A program made the translations under genes and the position numbers. Shown one piece after another: positions 27,463 through 39,100 of a stretch of 64,000 nt of DNA (within the stretch, counting starts at the first letter, position 1; each line of letters begins with the position of its first letter). Below the pieces are notes generated by a model. That model saw only the letters and a list, made by a program, of their open reading frames with translations. It was not told the origin of the DNA and ran no database searches. The stretch comes from Blattamonas nauphoetae (lineage: Eukaryota > Preaxostyla > Oxymonadida). Where the stretch lies: contig JARBJD010000350.1 in the NCBI GenBank assembly GCA_033064195.1, forward strand, positions 1 to 64,000, given 5' to 3'.

Positions 27463-30400
27463 TTACACTTTCATTTCAATTCCAGACGGAACACGAGTGT
27501 CTTCCGGATGAGAAGAGAGGAACTCCCCAATCTCAGAAAGTGTTGGACGCTCTTTCGGGTCAACCGACACACAACGACGGATCAGCGAGATGAACGATTC
27601 GTTCCGAAGAGAGTCCATTTTCGGCCCAATTCCTGTTCCTGATTGTCGTTGAGCATTCACTGCATCCAGCTCCCCAAAAGGCACTTGTCCAGTCTCTATT
27701 TCCCACAACACAAGGCCAAGACTAAAAACTGACGCTTTGTGCCCATCCACCGACTCCACTCCACTTCTCTCTTCCGCCGAAACCACTTCAGGTGCTCGCC
27801 ATCGAAGACTATCCATCAACGATTGGTCCCCCACTCTCTTCCCTTGAGCATTCCAATCTTCCCCCTTTCCTTTTTCGTTCTCGTTCCCATTCTCATTCTC
27901 TCCCATCATTCCAAGCCCTTGTCCCTTCTGTCCATCCTGACGAGCTGCTTCCGCTTCCACCTCATTCGAGCTCATTTCAAGTTTCAGTCGAACTTGTCCT
28001 TCCGCGTCAACCAGAATCCAGTGAGACGAAAGACGCGTCAGAACATCACTCCATCCACGATGAGCCACAACATGCTTCAATCCATTCACAACTTGAATCC
28101 CAATCATTCGCTTCCCAATCTCCCGATGCTCTTTGTGAAGCATCGAATACAACGTCGAATCCATTCGAGCTCCCGAAATCCCAAAGTCTCCACTGCACGC
28201 CATCACTTCCGCATACTCACCTCCAACCTCCCCACTCTTCTTCTCCGACCCCCCTTCCTTCTCTGTCCCCTGCTTCTCCGACGAGTCGAACGCCGAGTGA
28301 CTCATCCCTTCCGATCCCATCACTCCACCCGAACAATCCACTCCAAACTCTTCCACTTTCTCCACCTCAACAGCCTCTTGCTCTTCCATCTCACTCTCAA
28401 CATCCTTTCCAATCAATCGACGACGCTTCACAACAACCAGAATCACAATCACCACAAGCAGAGCAACACAAACTGACACAATCAGAGGAATCAGCCAGCT
28501 CAGCAGCTTCTTCGTTTCCGGCGACATCGCTTTCTTTGGATTAAACACTGATTCAGGGATGTGGAACGTGATCGTCGCGTTCATCCACACAAACGGCGAT
28601 TCTGTACCACGCGACGGTGTGATCGACTTGATCGTGTATGTGGTGTTGTGTGTCAGCAAGCGACCTTCTCCAACCACAACAAAGTTCGAAGATTCACCCA
28701 TCTGAGAAGATTCATCGAATTCAATCTCTATGACAACGTCTTTTCCTTCTTCCTCCACAACAATCTCGAATGAGCCCGTCACTTCTTCGCTGAGCATCAG
28801 GATGACGAAAGCGTGCGGCTGGTCGGTTGAGACGAGGTGAGCCTTGGCTCCGACGAGAATGAATTGTGCTGGAGTGGTGAAAGAGGGAGTCCCAGCGAGG
28901 TTGAACGCCCACGCTTCCAACGGGAATGTCATCGCATTCGAGAGACACGAAAACGAAGACGAATGCGAAGATGACGATGAAGATGAGGGAACAATCCCAA
29001 CAATCGATGTGATCGAGTACGACGTCGAGAAATCCAGATTCAATGTTGGCGACGGCGATCTCAGCGTGCCCTTCCCATTCACAAACTCAATCTCACTCTT
29101 CATTTCTCTCTTCGTCCCCTCGTCTTCAATCGTCACTTCATATTTCTGCGACGCAATCGGAATCTTCACCATCATCTCCAACTCCATTCGTCCTGATTCC
29201 CGATCCACACTCACAACAACACTCTCTGTCAGCAGTGGCCCAACATTCACAAACGCATTGTCAACCACAAGCGTGTTCCACTCTTCTGCAGTGTTCCGAT
29301 TCGCTGTCGCGTGCATCCCAATCCGCTTTGTCCCACACGTCGAGAAACAATCAACAATCGACAGTGTTGGTCCACGATGACCAGCCACATAGTTCAGATA
29401 CACATCAACAAAACCCGCCGAGTCATCTCCACTGTTCACAGATTCGGGAGTCTCTCCACTCGGTCCGACCGAGTTGTTGATGAACGCGATTCGGGTGAGC
29501 GAGATCGACCACGGTTGGTCGTTGGTCTGGTTCAGAACGATTGCCCCACTTCCAGCTGAAGAGCAGTCCTTCACCAGGCAGTCTGCGATCACACAAGAGC
29601 TGAAGTCTAATATTTCGAAGGCACTAAAACTATTTTTCGAAGAACAATCGACGAACGAACAGTCTTTGACAGTTACTGTTCGTTTCTCGTTGTGACTGGA
29701 AACCGACAGCCCTCCTCTCACGTTGTTTACCCATTGCTTGTAGGGTGTGCATCGAAGGAAGTGGAGATCAGACAAGACGACATCACAGCATGCAGCCACA
29801 TACATTCCACTGACACGTTCAGAACTTTCGCAATCAGTGAAATTCAGTCGTGTGACAATCGTTTCGGTATCCCCATGGAGGAATAGAACAAGGCCGCCAG
29901 CATAAGCATAATGGAAGTCAATAGCAGTGCAATTGTCGAAGAGACAGTCAGATATATGGGCGGATCCATTGACGACAACTTGCATCCCTCCACCGTCGCA
30001 CACAGTGCAACAAGACTCGAAGACGAGATTTGAGAGTGTGGCGGTACCACTTGGATCGATTGTCCGGACAAAGAGTCCGGCAACGTGCAACCACCCTCCA
30101 AGAGGGCCACATTCTTCAAAGATGCAGTCGACAACTGTGGCAGATCCATAGGTGTCGACCCACATCCCACATCCGTAATAGCCTGCCCAGATGTTTGTGA
30201 AGTTTGTCCCTCGAACGGTCACTGGTCCGCATCCTGGAGTCTTGACATTGATGCCTACTGCTCCTCCGCACACACTAGTGCCCGTCCTGTAGTAAATGAA
30301 GTCCGTGAACGAGCAGGAGAGAATGTTGATTGTTCCTTTATAATTGTTGAAGGTGAGCAGTTTGTCTTCACCGTCAAATGTGCTTCCATTAAAGTGACAG

Positions 30401-31482
30401 TGCGAGAAGGTGGCGGAGGACGTTTCGCCGCCGTATTCGATGTAATAGAGTCTGCTATCATCAAATGGAGTGGGAGCGCCACCGGGGAGAGTGACGGTTG
30501 GTTCGTCGGTGTCGGAGCTTGGGGAGGAGAGGACTGAGGAGAACGAAGAATTCGAGCACAAAACTGAGCCCCCCATGTTCACGTCGCGAATTGTCGATCC
30601 TGACAAATGCGAACTTGTCAGCGACACAACACATCCCAACATCTTTTGCGACAAATGAGACAGCTGGGGCTGGCAGGAAGAGCCAATCGAACTCATGTTC
30701 ACAAACGAGCAACCAATCAGAGACGACGAGATTCCTCCAACATTTTCTTCACGTTTTCGAGCTGTTCGTGTCAGTGACAGGCCAATCCCGTCTTTTCCCA
30801 AAATCCGAGCAGAGTCAAACGAGCAGCCAACAATCGACACTGACACCGATAATTCAGTGGATGGAAATGCCGATGTTTCAACAACACCAGCAAACTCCCC
30901 ATTTTCATTCCAAATCATGCAATTCTGAACCATAACTGACGATTCCGGATTTGATTCCTCCAATCTCGATGGAGAAATCACAATCGCACTTGTCCATGCC
31001 GAGATTTCAATTTTGCTCTCAGATATTGTCAGCATGCTGTTTGAAACAATTGCCAGCCTTGACAATCCAGCTTCGTTCTGATCTGGTCTTCCTGCTTCAG
31101 AACTGGTGATGAGCGAGAAGTCCATCCTTTTCAAAGATAACGTTGAGTTCGTCAACGAGAATATCCAACTCCCAAAGTCCTGGCTGCTTCCATCGAATGC
31201 ATTGGAGTTCACTTTTGTCTTCAAACAGCCAATCACTCCAGTCTTCGAATCAGCATTTTCGTTCCATCGCTCCCCTGTCAGTTCCATCCATCGGTGTGCA
31301 ATATCAACGTTGTCCCCAATGTATGTTCCCTCTTGCAAGGTCAAACACAAAGTTCCGAATTCTTCTGAGTTCGAAAATTCTGAATGGGTGTTCAGAACAG
31401 ATGAGAGGTGATGTGGCGATATAGGCAAGTTCGAACACGTCGAAACTCTAGCAAGCAGAAGCAAGAATTCCATGATCATCAT
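27463..31482 (-). CDS. Membrane-anchored beta-helix protein with pseudokinase C-lobe
   Basis: An uninterrupted 1,339-codon gene. Residues 1-18 are a signal peptide (MEFLLLLARVSTCS). Residues ~100-760 form a repetitive, S/T/C/G-rich region with recurring FxxC...GGG turns (VDCIFEEC, SNLVFESC, SDCLFDNC), typical of right-handed parallel beta-helices. Residues ~780-985 resemble extracellular beta domains. A single membrane helix lies at about 991-1017 (SWLIPLIVSVCVALLVVIV) followed by KRRR. The cytosolic part has an acidic stretch and then only the kinase C-lobe: LKHVVAHRG near 1,130, RWRAPEV near 1,229, VFSLGLVLWEIETGQVPFG near 1,252, and RRCVSVDPKERPT near 1,297. The glycine loop, the VAIK lysine, HRD (replaced by LTR) and DFG are absent, so it should not phosphorylate. 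It may act as a surface receptor or scaffold. Confidence 0.85.
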   Translation of the reverse strand: MMIMEFLLLLARVSTCSNLPISPHHLSSVLNTHSEFSNSEEFGTLCLTLQEGTYIGDNVDIAHRWMELTGERWNENADSKTGVIGCLKTKVNSNAFDGSSQDFGSWIFSLTNSTLSLKRMDFSLITSSEAGRPDQNEAGLSRLAIVSNSMLTISESKIEISAWTSAIVISPSRLEESNPESSVMVQNCMIWNENGEFAGVVETSAFPSTELSVSVSIVGCSFDSARILGKDGIGLSLTRTARKREENVGGISSSLIGCSFVNMSSIGSSCQPQLSHLSQKMLGCVVSLTSSHLSGSTIRDVNMGGSVLCSNSSFSSVLSSPSSDTDEPTVTLPGGAPTPFDDSRLYYIEYGGETSSATFSHCHFNGSTFDGEDKLLTFNNYKGTINILSCSFTDFIYYRTGTSVCGGAVGINVKTPGCGPVTVRGTNFTNIWAGYYGCGMWVDTYGSATVVDCIFEECGPLGGWLHVAGLFVRTIDPSGTATLSNLVFESCCTVCDGGGMQVVVNGSAHISDCLFDNCTAIDFHYAYAGGLVLFLHGDTETIVTRLNFTDCESSERVSGMYVAACCDVVLSDLHFLRCTPYKQWVNNVRGGLSVSSHNEKRTVTVKDCSFVDCSSKNSFSAFEILDFSSCVIADCLVKDCSSAGSGAIVLNQTNDQPWSISLTRIAFINNSVGPSGETPESVNSGDDSAGFVDVYLNYVAGHRGPTLSIVDCFSTCGTKRIGMHATANRNTAEEWNTLVVDNAFVNVGPLLTESVVVSVDRESGRMELEMMVKIPIASQKYEVTIEDEGTKREMKSEIEFVNGKGTLRSPSPTLNLDFSTSYSITSIVGIVPSSSSSSSHSSSFSCLSNAMTFPLEAWAFNLAGTPSFTTPAQFILVGAKAHLVSTDQPHAFVILMLSEEVTGSFEIVVEEEGKDVVIEIEFDESSQMGESSNFVVVGEGRLLTHNTTYTIKSITPSRGTESPFVWMNATITFHIPESVFNPKKAMSPETKKLLSWLIPLIVSVCVALLVVIVILVVVKRRRLIGKDVESEMEEQEAVEVEKVEEFGVDCSGGVMGSEGMSHSAFDSSEKQGTEKEGGSEKKSGEVGGEYAEVMACSGDFGISGARMDSTLYSMLHKEHREIGKRMIGIQVVNGLKHVVAHRGWSDVLTRLSSHWILVDAEGQVRLKLEMSSNEVEAEAARQDGQKGQGLGMMGENENGNENEKGKGEDWNAQGKRVGDQSLMDSLRWRAPEVVSAEERSGVESVDGHKASVFSLGLVLWEIETGQVPFGELDAVNAQRQSGTGIGPKMDSLRNESFISLIRRCVSVDPKERPTLSEIGEFLSSHPEDTRVPSGIEMKV

Positions 31483-32017
31483 TGTTCAACAAAGAGATGT
31501 TCACCAATGATTCTACAGAGTGGAGAGAGTTCGATCATGCCCTTTATTTGGACAGATGGATAATTCGAGAAGCTGTGTAACTCTTAACGTTCTGTCTCTT
31601 CTCATTGAGTGGATTCCAGCTCCCATCCAACTGTAACGAAGATCACCTTCCAAAAGGACCAGCTCATCATTGTAGAGTTCCACTTCCATCATATCCATCG
31701 AAGTGGATCGAAGTGAGGATGGATTATTGCATCTTCGAGTGAGACTAATTGGCTGAGTGATGGTTGTCGATTGCGACGGTACGTGACTGTGTCATCTGTT
31801 TCGTGGATTTGGATTTATATTTGTCACACAGGGACATCGTACGATGCTCATCTATAATTTTTCACCTCCATAGCGAGCTTATCACCTCCGTATCAACAGT
31901 GACTCAAATTGATCAACCCATCATAATATTGAGAATCGATTGTGTTTCACCGAGACATTTTCTCGCTTTAAAAAGTGCTTAAATGCCAATAAAATATTGA
32001 GTGAACTGTTTAACAAA
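31483..32017. other. Intergenic stretch without a supportable gene
   Basis: 535 bases between two minus-strand genes. A 61-codon minus frame near 31,513-31,698 has no recognisable domain. It probably holds the promoter of the pseudokinase gene and the 3' region of the PHP gene. Confidence 0.4.
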
Positions 32018-33070
32018 TTAAAGAGAAGAGGTTATTGCGAGATTGAACTTCCCAGCAGGGAACGCTTGAAGAAGAGATGAACTCATCCCTTTCGACCGAA
32101 CACCAAGACTTGACTCAGCATACAACTGGAGGCTCACTGGTCGATGAATATCTCCTCCACCCACAAACCATACTTTCTTTTCTTCGATGCACATCTGCTT
32201 GATGATCTCTTGTTGCGGAATGTATTGATCAGGATTGTCCGATCGCTCTCCAAGCCCGTAAAATGTCTCCATCCCATCAAGATATCCATTTTTCATCCAT
32301 TCGCGGCATTTTTCAAGCGGAATTTTGTTTTGAATCGAGAAATAATGAGCCAAAACTGCGATTCCACCGGCTTCATGGATCATAGCTGTTGCTTCGCGAA
32401 CATCTGCTTTTTGGAGACCACAATACGCACCCGGAAGATAAGCGTCTTTCTTGAAAGCAAGTTGATAGAGCGTATCCCAAGACTTTGATCCGGGCAGAAT
32501 ATCTGGATATTTGACTTTCAAAGATGGGTCAGCTTCAGCTGCTTTTTCAAAGGCTTCAATGTGTTTAGAGAGGATTGCATCGTTCTCCTGATTGGCCAGA
32601 AGGGCGTGCATCATATGAGTACGATTTATATTGTCGCTACCAGCTTCCCTGAGGCAGTCGTCCTCGGTGATCTTGAAACCGAGTTTGACGAGACCGTTCA
32701 CAACAAATTTCATTCCCTCTCTCCTTCCTCCAACCACTTTTGCACAGTATTGTCGTAGTCGTTCGTTTTTCGGATCAACAAACAAACCAATGATGTGGAT
32801 GTCTGCATTGGGTAAGTTGTCCTCCTCAGGAGGTCGTGATGATATTTCAATTCCCCAAATATACTTTGTTGGGAATTCTATTTTCCACTGAGGTTGTTGT
32901 AGCTCTTCATAAACAGAGAGAGGAGGGAGAATGTCGTGATCAGTGAATGCAATAACGGAGTAGCCATGGTCGCGTGCCTGTTCCAGGAATTGGAAGTGGT
33001 TTAATAATCCATCGCTTGCCGTAGTGTGATTATGAAGTGATTCAATTCCATTAATTTCTGTTTCTGACAT
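32018..33070 (-). CDS. PHP-domain metal-dependent phosphoesterase
   Basis: A 350-residue intronless protein. The PHP metal ligands are visible in order: SLHNHTTASDG (residues 11-21), AFTDHD (about 40-45), GIEIS (about 73), DIHIIGLFVD (about 88-97), AVLAHYFS (about 238-245) and GGGDIHRP (about 305-312). The fold covers trinuclear-metal phosphoesterases such as the TrpH/RNase AM type that act on 3',5'-bisphosphates or short oligonucleotides; the substrate here is unknown. No targeting peptide is seen, so it is probably cytosolic. The layout and size look bacterial-like, and transfer from bacteria is plausible but untested. It follows the giant gene by 129 bases on the same strand. Confidence 0.85.
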   Translation of the reverse strand: MSETEINGIESLHNHTTASDGLLNHFQFLEQARDHGYSVIAFTDHDILPPLSVYEELQQPQWKIEFPTKYIWGIEISSRPPEEDNLPNADIHIIGLFVDPKNERLRQYCAKVVGGRREGMKFVVNGLVKLGFKITEDDCLREAGSDNINRTHMMHALLANQENDAILSKHIEAFEKAAEADPSLKVKYPDILPGSKSWDTLYQLAFKKDAYLPGAYCGLQKADVREATAMIHEAGGIAVLAHYFSIQNKIPLEKCREWMKNGYLDGMETFYGLGERSDNPDQYIPQQEIIKQMCIEEKKVWFVGGGDIHRPVSLQLYAESSLGVRSKGMSSSLLQAFPAGKFNLAITSSL

Positions 33071-33199
33071 CGAATTATTGATCCTACCACAATAAAATCA
33101 TAGTGAAACAAGTTGGCTATGTCGGAGAAATGTATACACTGTCGAGCAAGAATGGAAAAAAAAGAAAGAAAACACACAAAAATAAGACTAGAATAAAGA

Positions 33200-36100
33200 T
33201 TAATATAACAAAGAAAAATGCATTTTCTGCCGAACATCTCCTTCCAACCCCGTTGTCTTCCACACCAACGCCTCACAACTACTTTCGTCTTCCAACGTAA
33301 ACATATCCGAAGACGAAACACTCAACGAGCTGGACAAATCCTGCACGAGATCCAAACATCCCTGCAGAACCAGTTCATCCAGCGCGCAACTCGTCTGGAT
33401 CACTCTTTTCGGAGGAGTCAGCGGCCACAGGACGCCATTCTTCCTTCTCTCCGTCTCCAAAGTCGCTGGTCTCTCTGTTAATTCAGTCTCGACCTCATCG
33501 ATCGCCGAGTCGGCTGGTTGCCTTCCCATCTGGTCTGTGATTGTTGTTTTCTGGACAGGCTGACCAAACACTGACCAATCAATGCCCAACTCAGCGTCTT
33601 CAAACACGTTCTGTTGCAACTGTCGGAATGGGATGCTTCTGTTGAGCTGTTCCCTCAGTCCCGTCTGTTCAAATTCATCCTCCAAATCAGAGTCATCACC
33701 CAACCGCAACCGCACTTGTTCCAAAACCAAGACGAGGCAGATTTTGATTTCATCGCAGGCGAGCGAAGGAGGTCCGACCGCCTCGTTCGGCTCCCCGTTC
33801 TCGTCCAGTTCGGGTTGGTCGACGATTCGAGTGAGGAAAACACCGGGAATCATGGAATGGATTGTGTGGAGGCAGATGAGGACGAGAACGAGCGTCGCCT
33901 TGTTCACGTGATCTTTGCGGAGGATGCAGAGAAGGACAGACAGCCCGTTCAGCTCAACAAACTCGTTGACAGCTGACGGAGATTGGAAAAGATTCGAAAG
34001 AAGGATGAGTGCGGATTGGAGGACAACTGAGTCGAGACTTCCAACCTGAACAAGCATCTTCGCGATGTGAAGGGCGAGTGCCACACAAGTGTCACCACTG
34101 TGCGAAGTCACTGAAATTCGCGCTGAATGGAGAGAAGGACAAACAGACTCAAAATGAGAAATCAGAAGACATACACGATTGAGCGACACTCGCCAGAATC
34201 AGAAGCGAATCGCGTTGGAGTGAATCGTCTGTGATCTTCAGACAATCCAGAAACTTGACAAGATGGTCCGGTTCAGAGAGGACAGGAACACCCTGCGACT
34301 CGTCCGACACACACGCAATGAGTCGGAGGATGGAGCTGGTGAGAGTGAGCGAAGCCGAGGACAACAAGTTGAGAAGGAACGAGATGCAGTACGTCTCGGT
34401 CTTCTTCCGAAATCTGTCAAGGCGAAGAAAGAGAACACAAAAAAGTGAAAAAGAAAAAAGCAGACAGCGTCCTCCAACTTCGAAACACTCGATCGTTGAA
34501 CGTCTGCAAGCACAGTCCTTCCTCATCCGTCTCCTGACAGAGCAGGGCGAGGAGTTCAGTGGTGAGGAGAGTGATGTCGTCGTCTGGGCTCTTCTTCAGC
34601 ACGTTGCAAATCGCTTCGATTCCGTCCCTCGCCACAATTTTGGCTCCGGGAGAGAGACCAGACGGATATGACAGATCGAGAAGGATCCTCATCGCCGACG
34701 AATTCGAAGAATCGATCCAGATCCGATAGAGGACATTCCAGAGGAGTTCAGGGTTGATGATGGTGTCCCGGTCGCTGGTCTTCTTGTGCGTCTGGAGTTG
34801 CAGCCATTCGGTGATCACTTCGAGGAAGATTGCATAGTTGTTAGTTCGTTTCGTTATCCAGTCCGTGTGTTGTCGTTTGGAGAGAGGAGCAAACGAAGGT
34901 GTGTTGACGAGCTGACTCGAGCTATTCGATCGTCGAAGAGCGAGGAGAGATGGAGAGATGTAATGTGTTGTGTAGAAGTGCGATGGGGAGTACAGAGGCA
35001 GCTTTGGCAGGATCAACGCGATCTGCGGAGGATGGTGTTGACTAATCGAGCTCAACGATCGAGACAGAGATTCTTCCGTCGCCAGTCTCGCTGTTTCGGG
35101 AACGAAGATGTGAGTGTTGAACGAAAAAGATGATGGAACAACGATTGACTCATCCTCGTCCAGTGTCGGAGGATTGATGTCGCCAACATGAAGAACAAAG
35201 TCAGACGTGAGGTGATTCTGCGTGTCTGTTGTGAATGTCGAGAAATTGGCGAAGAGGGAGACATACAGAGCAGCTTTCCGAGAAAGAGGTTTGTGAAGAG
35301 AGTCTCGCAGATAGTAACAACGCGTGAGGATTCGTTTTGGAGTGAAAACAGACAAGTTGGACGGGAGAGAGAAGAGATCCTGTGATTGTTCGTCGGTCTC
35401 GATGATGACAGGCTCTGTGAGAAGATGGAGTTTGATGAGAAGAGTGATGATTTGGGCGCGTGCTGACGGGAGGAAGAGAGGAGGCCGACTTGTTCCATTT
35501 TGGATGAGTGGAATCTCTGTCTGGTGAGCCTTGCTGAGCTGATGGGTCGTGAACAGCGCAGATGCCAATGCATTCATCACAAGTGGGTCTAAATTTCGGA
35601 GAAGTGAAAGATAGGCTGGCTTCTTCAGAGTGATTGCTGAGATGACAAAGATTGAGGTTGATCTCGCGAGGACAGGGAGGATGTGGGAGTGGGTGGAGTG
35701 GATGATGGGAGGGAGGGTGATGAGATACAGCAAACACGGAAGAAAGGCTCGATTCGACACACACTCTTCCGCGTTGTTCTCGTCGATGAGAGCAGAATGT
35801 CCAACAATCGACAGAGCCACGACCAAACCCTCACTCCCCAACAACGACTCCACGCGATCCGAATTCTCCTCCGATTTTGGATCAAACGGCAACATCCGAT
35901 TGATGATTTGCCGAACAAGCAGATCCAACACTCCCGACGTTCTGACCTGAACATACCCATATCCACGACGCGAGAACTCATTCAGTGTTCGAAGCGAGAT
36001 GAGACGGACTGCAGAGATGAACGACGACGTGACGGACACAGTCGCTGGGTTGACATTCGGCGTTTGGAGGAGTTTCTGGCGATATTCGAAGAGAGGCGAG

Positions 36101-39100
36101 TCGACGTCAAACGTTTCTTTGAGAAGAGTGAGGTGTTGCGTCCCCAAAACACTTTTCATCACAACAACCTGTCTCTCCGACCGATTCGTGAAGAAGACGC
36201 CGTTGAACGAGCACGGATCGAACATCACTTGTCCCGTGGCGCTCACAATGTTCAGAATGGCTGTCTGCGCCAAAATGAACAGAATCAGATGCGGATTCAG
36301 TGTGCCGTCGTGAAACTGAGAAATCGAGAACTTGGCCAACGCTGAGGGGGTGATCAGTCCAGTCACGAAGCCCGAAGTGATCGACCCAAAAGTCGTGAAT
36401 CTGTTGTACACCGACTCCAACAACACACTCTGTGCCTGCTCCTCATCCGTCGCCATCCGAATCAGGAACGGCTTGATCCTGTTTGTGAACTCGTCCAGAT
36501 GTCTGTTGACTGTTTCGTGTGGATTGTACACATTCTCCGACTCTTGCTCAGCTTCTGACTCAACATTTTCTCCTCCGACATTCAGTTTTAGAGGCCCGTT
36601 GTGTGACATGATCGCATTTTTGAATTTCTTGACGAGCGTCTGGGCTGGTTGTGGAGTGGCTGTGATGCTCTCCATTGTCGCTCGGATGTCGCTCATGCTG
36701 ACGAAAGTCTTCATCAGATTTGCTTCCATTTTCACTCGTCCTTCTTCGTCACACTCCGCCAGCACAACAAAACACATCATACACGCGATCTTCAGTTGAA
36801 TGGGAACAGCCTGCCCAGCAACCAGCATCGCCAACCCTTCCACAAACCCAAACGAGCGGAAGAACGTCTGAATGACTTCCGACTTCCTCTGTTCGATGAG
36901 CTTGGGCTTCGGTCGGTAGAACTTTCCTGATTTTGTGTCCATCACAACGAAGGGGTATGCGAGGAGTGATTCAATGATGAGGGTCAAGAAGTTTGCTGTC
37001 TCGGTCACAACTGTAACACACTCTTTCAGTTTCTTTGCTTTCAAGTCGGCTGAAGGGACAGGCACTTGATTGTCAAGCGTCTCCAAAATTTGGATGGATC
37101 GCTTGATCAGACCGATGAAGTCGTTTGTCGTTTTTTGGATGGTCAGAGCGAGATGGAGCAGACGAGGGAGTGGTTCGTGGATGGCTGGCGAAGCCGTGAA
37201 TCTGAAATGGTTGAACGAATTAAGAATCGTCTTCGCTTCGAAGAAGTCTGCGTGTTGGACGAGCGGCTTGTCTTGGTTGGTTGGAGAGGGGCTGGGGATT
37301 GGCGAAGATGGGACTGACCTGTCACTGTCATCAGCACGGTCGACAGATGTGGTTTGTGTTGGAGGATCTGTGATGGGTGGACGCTGAGTGTCTTCTGAGT
37401 GTTCATCTCCATTCGATGAATCCACATTTTCTGCTGTTTCTTCATTTCCGTCCACATTCTCGTTGGCCTGAGCGTCACTCTCGTTCTGCCCATCTTCTCT
37501 TTCTTCTTCTCCTTCTCTTTCTTCTTCTCCTTCTTCTCCTTCTCCTCTTTCTTCGACAGGTGATCTCGCAGTGACTGGCTGTTCAGGATCAACCGTCGTG
37601 ATCTCATCGTCCTCCTTCTCTTCTTCATCCGTGCCGTCTTTGTCGTTCATCTGTCCGTCAATCTCGTCCAGCTCATCCTGAATCGTCGGAACACTCTGGC
37701 CAACAGAGAGGCGGAACACCATCTCGCTCATCTTCCGATTTTGGATGAAGTCCAGACACGCCGTTTGAATCATGACGAACGGTTTCTTTCGCAGCCACTC
37801 GAGCTCCCAATCATGTGCGAGAGAGAGCGATTTGAGTGTGTCTTCATATTGTTGGAACGTGAAGTCGTCGAGAAGAGAGGAGAGAGCATGGATGGCATAC
37901 GATTCAATCCACACTTCTGTCTCCAGTGTGTCTTGGAGAGCTTGTCGTGCACGCTGTCGTTCCTGTTCGCGAGCGAGTCGAGTGTCCTGCTGGATCTGTC
38001 GTTTCACATCTCGATCGTCTTCGCCTTCGACATCGCCTTCCTCGGCTTGTTCAACATCGTCCTCGTCGTCCAGCTCAGCCTCGTCTTCCGCATTGTCCCA
38101 TTTCGATCGACGCGTCGACAGAAACATAATTCGACTGGTGGGCGACTCCTTCACATCGATTGTCTCGCCGTGATGCTGCTGTTGCGGGCTGTTTGTGACC
38201 GAGTTCGGCCCGAATGGAGTTCCAGAATGTGATGGATTGGGTGATTTCGTCCAAACTTTCGTGTCCTTCAGCACAAAGTCGCTTGAGTGGGTGAGAATGT
38301 GAACGATTTGGATCATCATTCCTTCCTCCACAAACATGTGCCTGATCGTTGCCGACGCCACACACACTTTCCAAATGAACAGCAAGTAGTTGCACGTATC
38401 AGCGCCAAGCGAGTCCGCCAGAAGGTTCGACAAGTGTTGAACAAAAGGGAGAGGAGCTCCTTCTGTCAAGGTTGGTGTGATTTCCCTCCCTGTGTCTCTC
38501 TCAACTTCCTCCTGCTCTTCATTCCCTCCGACAATCTCCACTTCTGATTGTGCAATCGTCGCTGGGATGATTGGAGAGGGGACTCGTGGAAGAACGTCGT
38601 TCGAGTTGAGATCTTTGATTGTGTTGGCCAATTTCTCAGCGAGAAGTGGAGTGTCTTCGACGAAAAACGCGAATGCACGAGCGATGTAAGGATGAGGGGA
38701 TAGTTTGTGCTTCGACGCAAACTGCATTGAGCTCTGAACGTGGAGATGAGGATTTGGAATCGAATAGAACATTCGGAAGAGGTTGAAGAAAGTCGGGCTC
38801 GACGAGAGAAGCGTCTCTCCCAGCCCAAGTTCGGCAAAAATCGCGATTTGGATTGAGACGAGGATTGTGGAGCGGTAGGAGAGTTCAGGAGGGATTTGCT
38901 GCCCGGCAGGCACTGGAGGTGTGGTGGAGGGGAGAGAAGAGGTGGACTGGGCGATGATGGTGAAGAGTGAGTTGAGGAAGAGCGGCACAATCGTCATGAT
39001 CATCGAATCGGATTCACGTTGGAAAACACATCCTTCCATCAGAACGCTCGCCACATTTGCTGATTGTTGGGTGAGAGCTTCCTGTTCTGGCGCTTCGTCT

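Noticed and set aside
27739-28544. Long plus-strand frames of ~245-250 codons
   Set aside because: They are S/P/H-rich low-complexity shadows of the pseudokinase gene on the minus strand.
37377-37574. Poly-Leu plus-strand frame and a purine/pyrimidine tract
   Set aside because: It is the reverse of a D/E-rich disordered segment of the giant gene; not a separate gene or a regulatory tract.
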